Source: an uncultured bacterium
Lineage (GTDB): Bacteria; CAIJMQ01
Length of the DNA stretch: 6,603 bases
Reading direction: 5' to 3'
Assembly (NCBI GenBank): GCA_903821905.1
Contig: CAIJMQ010000005.1
Coordinates: 1-6,603 of the forward strand
Part shown: positions 5,952 through 6,603 of the stretch, in pieces
Layout: every line of letters begins with the position of its first letter
Position numbering within the stretch: position 1 is the first letter of the stretch
The notes under the pieces: model-generated
Told to the model about the DNA's origin: nothing
Databases searched by the model: none
What the model saw: only the letters and a program-made list of their open reading frames with translations
Made by a program: the position numbers and the translations under genes

Positions 5952-6545
5952 CTAAGATTCAACCATAAGCTGAAATTCGGTTAAAGCAGTGTATTCTGCT
6001 CCGGTAGATTTTAATATACTCTGGAAAAGAATTATTCTATCTACTGTGATGGGTTTGGATTGTGGTAAGGACAACGATTTTAGTTTATCCACCAGCATTT
6101 GAATATTCTTTTTGCCTCTTACTCGTCCCAGTGTAAGATGACAGTTAAATGAGCGTGTTTCTTTTGGAAATCCAAGAGGTTGCATAACTTCTTCTATTCT
6201 CTGTTGTAAATTATTTATTTTATCCTCGTTTTTGTTTATACCTATCCAGATTACTTTAGGGATGAATCGCAATGGTTCATTCCTCATATTTAAAAGAGTA
6301 GGGAAGGTACCGAGTTTTCCTATCTCGGTTTCAAAAGCTGTATGTTTGCTGGCTATTTTTTTTAATTCTTCGGAAATTGTTTTGATTTTTACTTCTTCAA
6401 CTTCACCTAAAAATTTTAAAGTCAGATGTATGTTGTTAGTTTTTACCCATCCAACATCTGCTTCGGTTTCTTTTAACTGTGATTGTATTTTTGAAAGTTC
6501 TTGATGGGTGTTATTTGGCAAGGATATAGCAATAAAACATCGCAT
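5952..6545 (-). CDS. thpR: RNA 2',3'-cyclic phosphodiesterase (LigT/2H family)
   Basis: A 2H phosphoesterase that opens 2',3'-cyclic phosphate ends of RNA; the family was first known as 2'-5' RNA ligase LigT. At 197 residues it has the family's two catalytic H-x-T-x motifs: HLTLKFLGEV from His40 and HLTLGRVRG from His136. The start MRCFIAISLP is typical, as are GWVKTNNIHLTL and KVIWIGI. A stretch at about 83-95 (TLLNMRNEPLRFI) looks longer than usual between the FP and VIW blocks. There is no Shine-Dalgarno before the ATG. The frame is open further upstream to the window edge, but the family N-terminus begins exactly here. thpR next to recA (often with cinA) is a recurring bacterial arrangement. 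Confidence 0.95.
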   Translation of the reverse strand: MRCFIAISLPNNTHQELSKIQSQLKETEADVGWVKTNNIHLTLKFLGEVEEVKIKTISEELKKIASKHTAFETEIGKLGTFPTLLNMRNEPLRFIPKVIWIGINKNEDKINNLQQRIEEVMQPLGFPKETRSFNCHLTLGRVRGKKNIQMLVDKLKSLSLPQSKPITVDRIILFQSILKSTGAEYTALTEFQLMVES

Positions 6546-6561
6546 ATTTTTTAATTTGGAG

Positions 6562-6578
6562 TTGATAAAAGTTATCTT
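6562..6578 (-). promoter_or_regulatory. candidate palindromic operator ahead of thpR
   Basis: The plus strand reads TTGATAAAAGTTATCTT, containing the perfect inverted repeat GATAA-AAG-TTATC at 6564-6576. It ends 17 bases before the thpR start and matches the recA leader element at 5927-5943 in 15 of 17 positions. A shared regulator of thpR and recA is a reasonable reading. The site overlaps the possible end of an upstream gene. Confidence 0.4.
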
Positions 6579-6603
6579 ATTAAATGCCGTCTTACCATAT
6601 CCA
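6572..6603 (-). CDS. possible C-terminal end of the upstream gene (partial)
   Basis: One minus-strand frame enters from the window edge and reads DMVRRHLIR before a TAA at 6574-6572, leaving 26 bases before thpR. The genome context (cinA often lies before thpR and recA) and a faint resemblance to the VRxxA segment near the end of CinA make cinA one guess, but the tail would be short for it. Another frame ends even sooner (WIW-stop). Nine residues cannot identify a protein. Confidence 0.25.
   Translation of the reverse strand, partial: DMVRRHLIR

Noticed and set aside
6546-6602. Upstream extension of thpR in the same frame to the window edge
   Set aside because: The added residues do not resemble the family, whose conserved N-terminus begins at the ATG at 6545.

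Overview
The window is a compact, AT-rich bacterial chromosome segment with seven complete genes, all on the minus strand, so it is transcribed from high to low coordinates. The reading order is thpR, recA, rplI, proB, a secreted ankyrin-repeat gene, a secreted gene of unknown function, and proA. At each edge there may be a sliver of another gene. Gaps between genes run from a short overlap to 53 bases, and I see no convincing terminator hairpin, so the genes could form one long operon or a few overlapping transcripts. I cannot place the organism. The housekeeping proteins are ordinary bacterial types, and the two exported proteins carry Sec signal peptides. The separation of rplI from its usual partners and of proB from proA suggests a lineage with rearranged operons, perhaps an uncultivated phylum, but that is inference.

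Region 4392-6603 holds information-processing genes. thpR (RNA 2',3'-cyclic phosphodiesterase, two HLTL motifs) precedes recA (complete, GTG start, strong Shine-Dalgarno). A 17-base element matches at 15 of 17 positions in front of thpR (6562-6578) and in front of recA (5927-5943), with a weaker third copy next to the recA site. It contains or approaches the palindrome GATAA-N3-TTATC and is a candidate shared operator. recA is followed after a single base by rplI (ribosomal protein bL9), an unusual pairing.

Region 71-4368 holds the first two enzymes of proline synthesis from glutamate: proB (glutamate 5-kinase with a C-terminal PUA domain) and proA (gamma-glutamyl phosphate reductase). They are normally adjacent, but here two tightly packed genes for exported proteins lie between them. 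The first encodes a 436-residue ankyrin protein that looks like two complete ankyrin domains fused end to end, with very recent internal duplications and one repeat missing its second helix. The second encodes a 191-residue protein I do not recognise, with a His cluster (HHTHTHG) and a Gly/Ser-rich segment. The first 51 bases of these two genes are identical at 49 positions, although the mature proteins are unrelated. This suggests a copied or swapped signal-peptide module.

The most interesting parts are this interruption of proBA by a leader-sharing pair of exported proteins and the shared element in front of thpR and recA. No RNA genes, insertion sequences or CRISPR arrays were seen.
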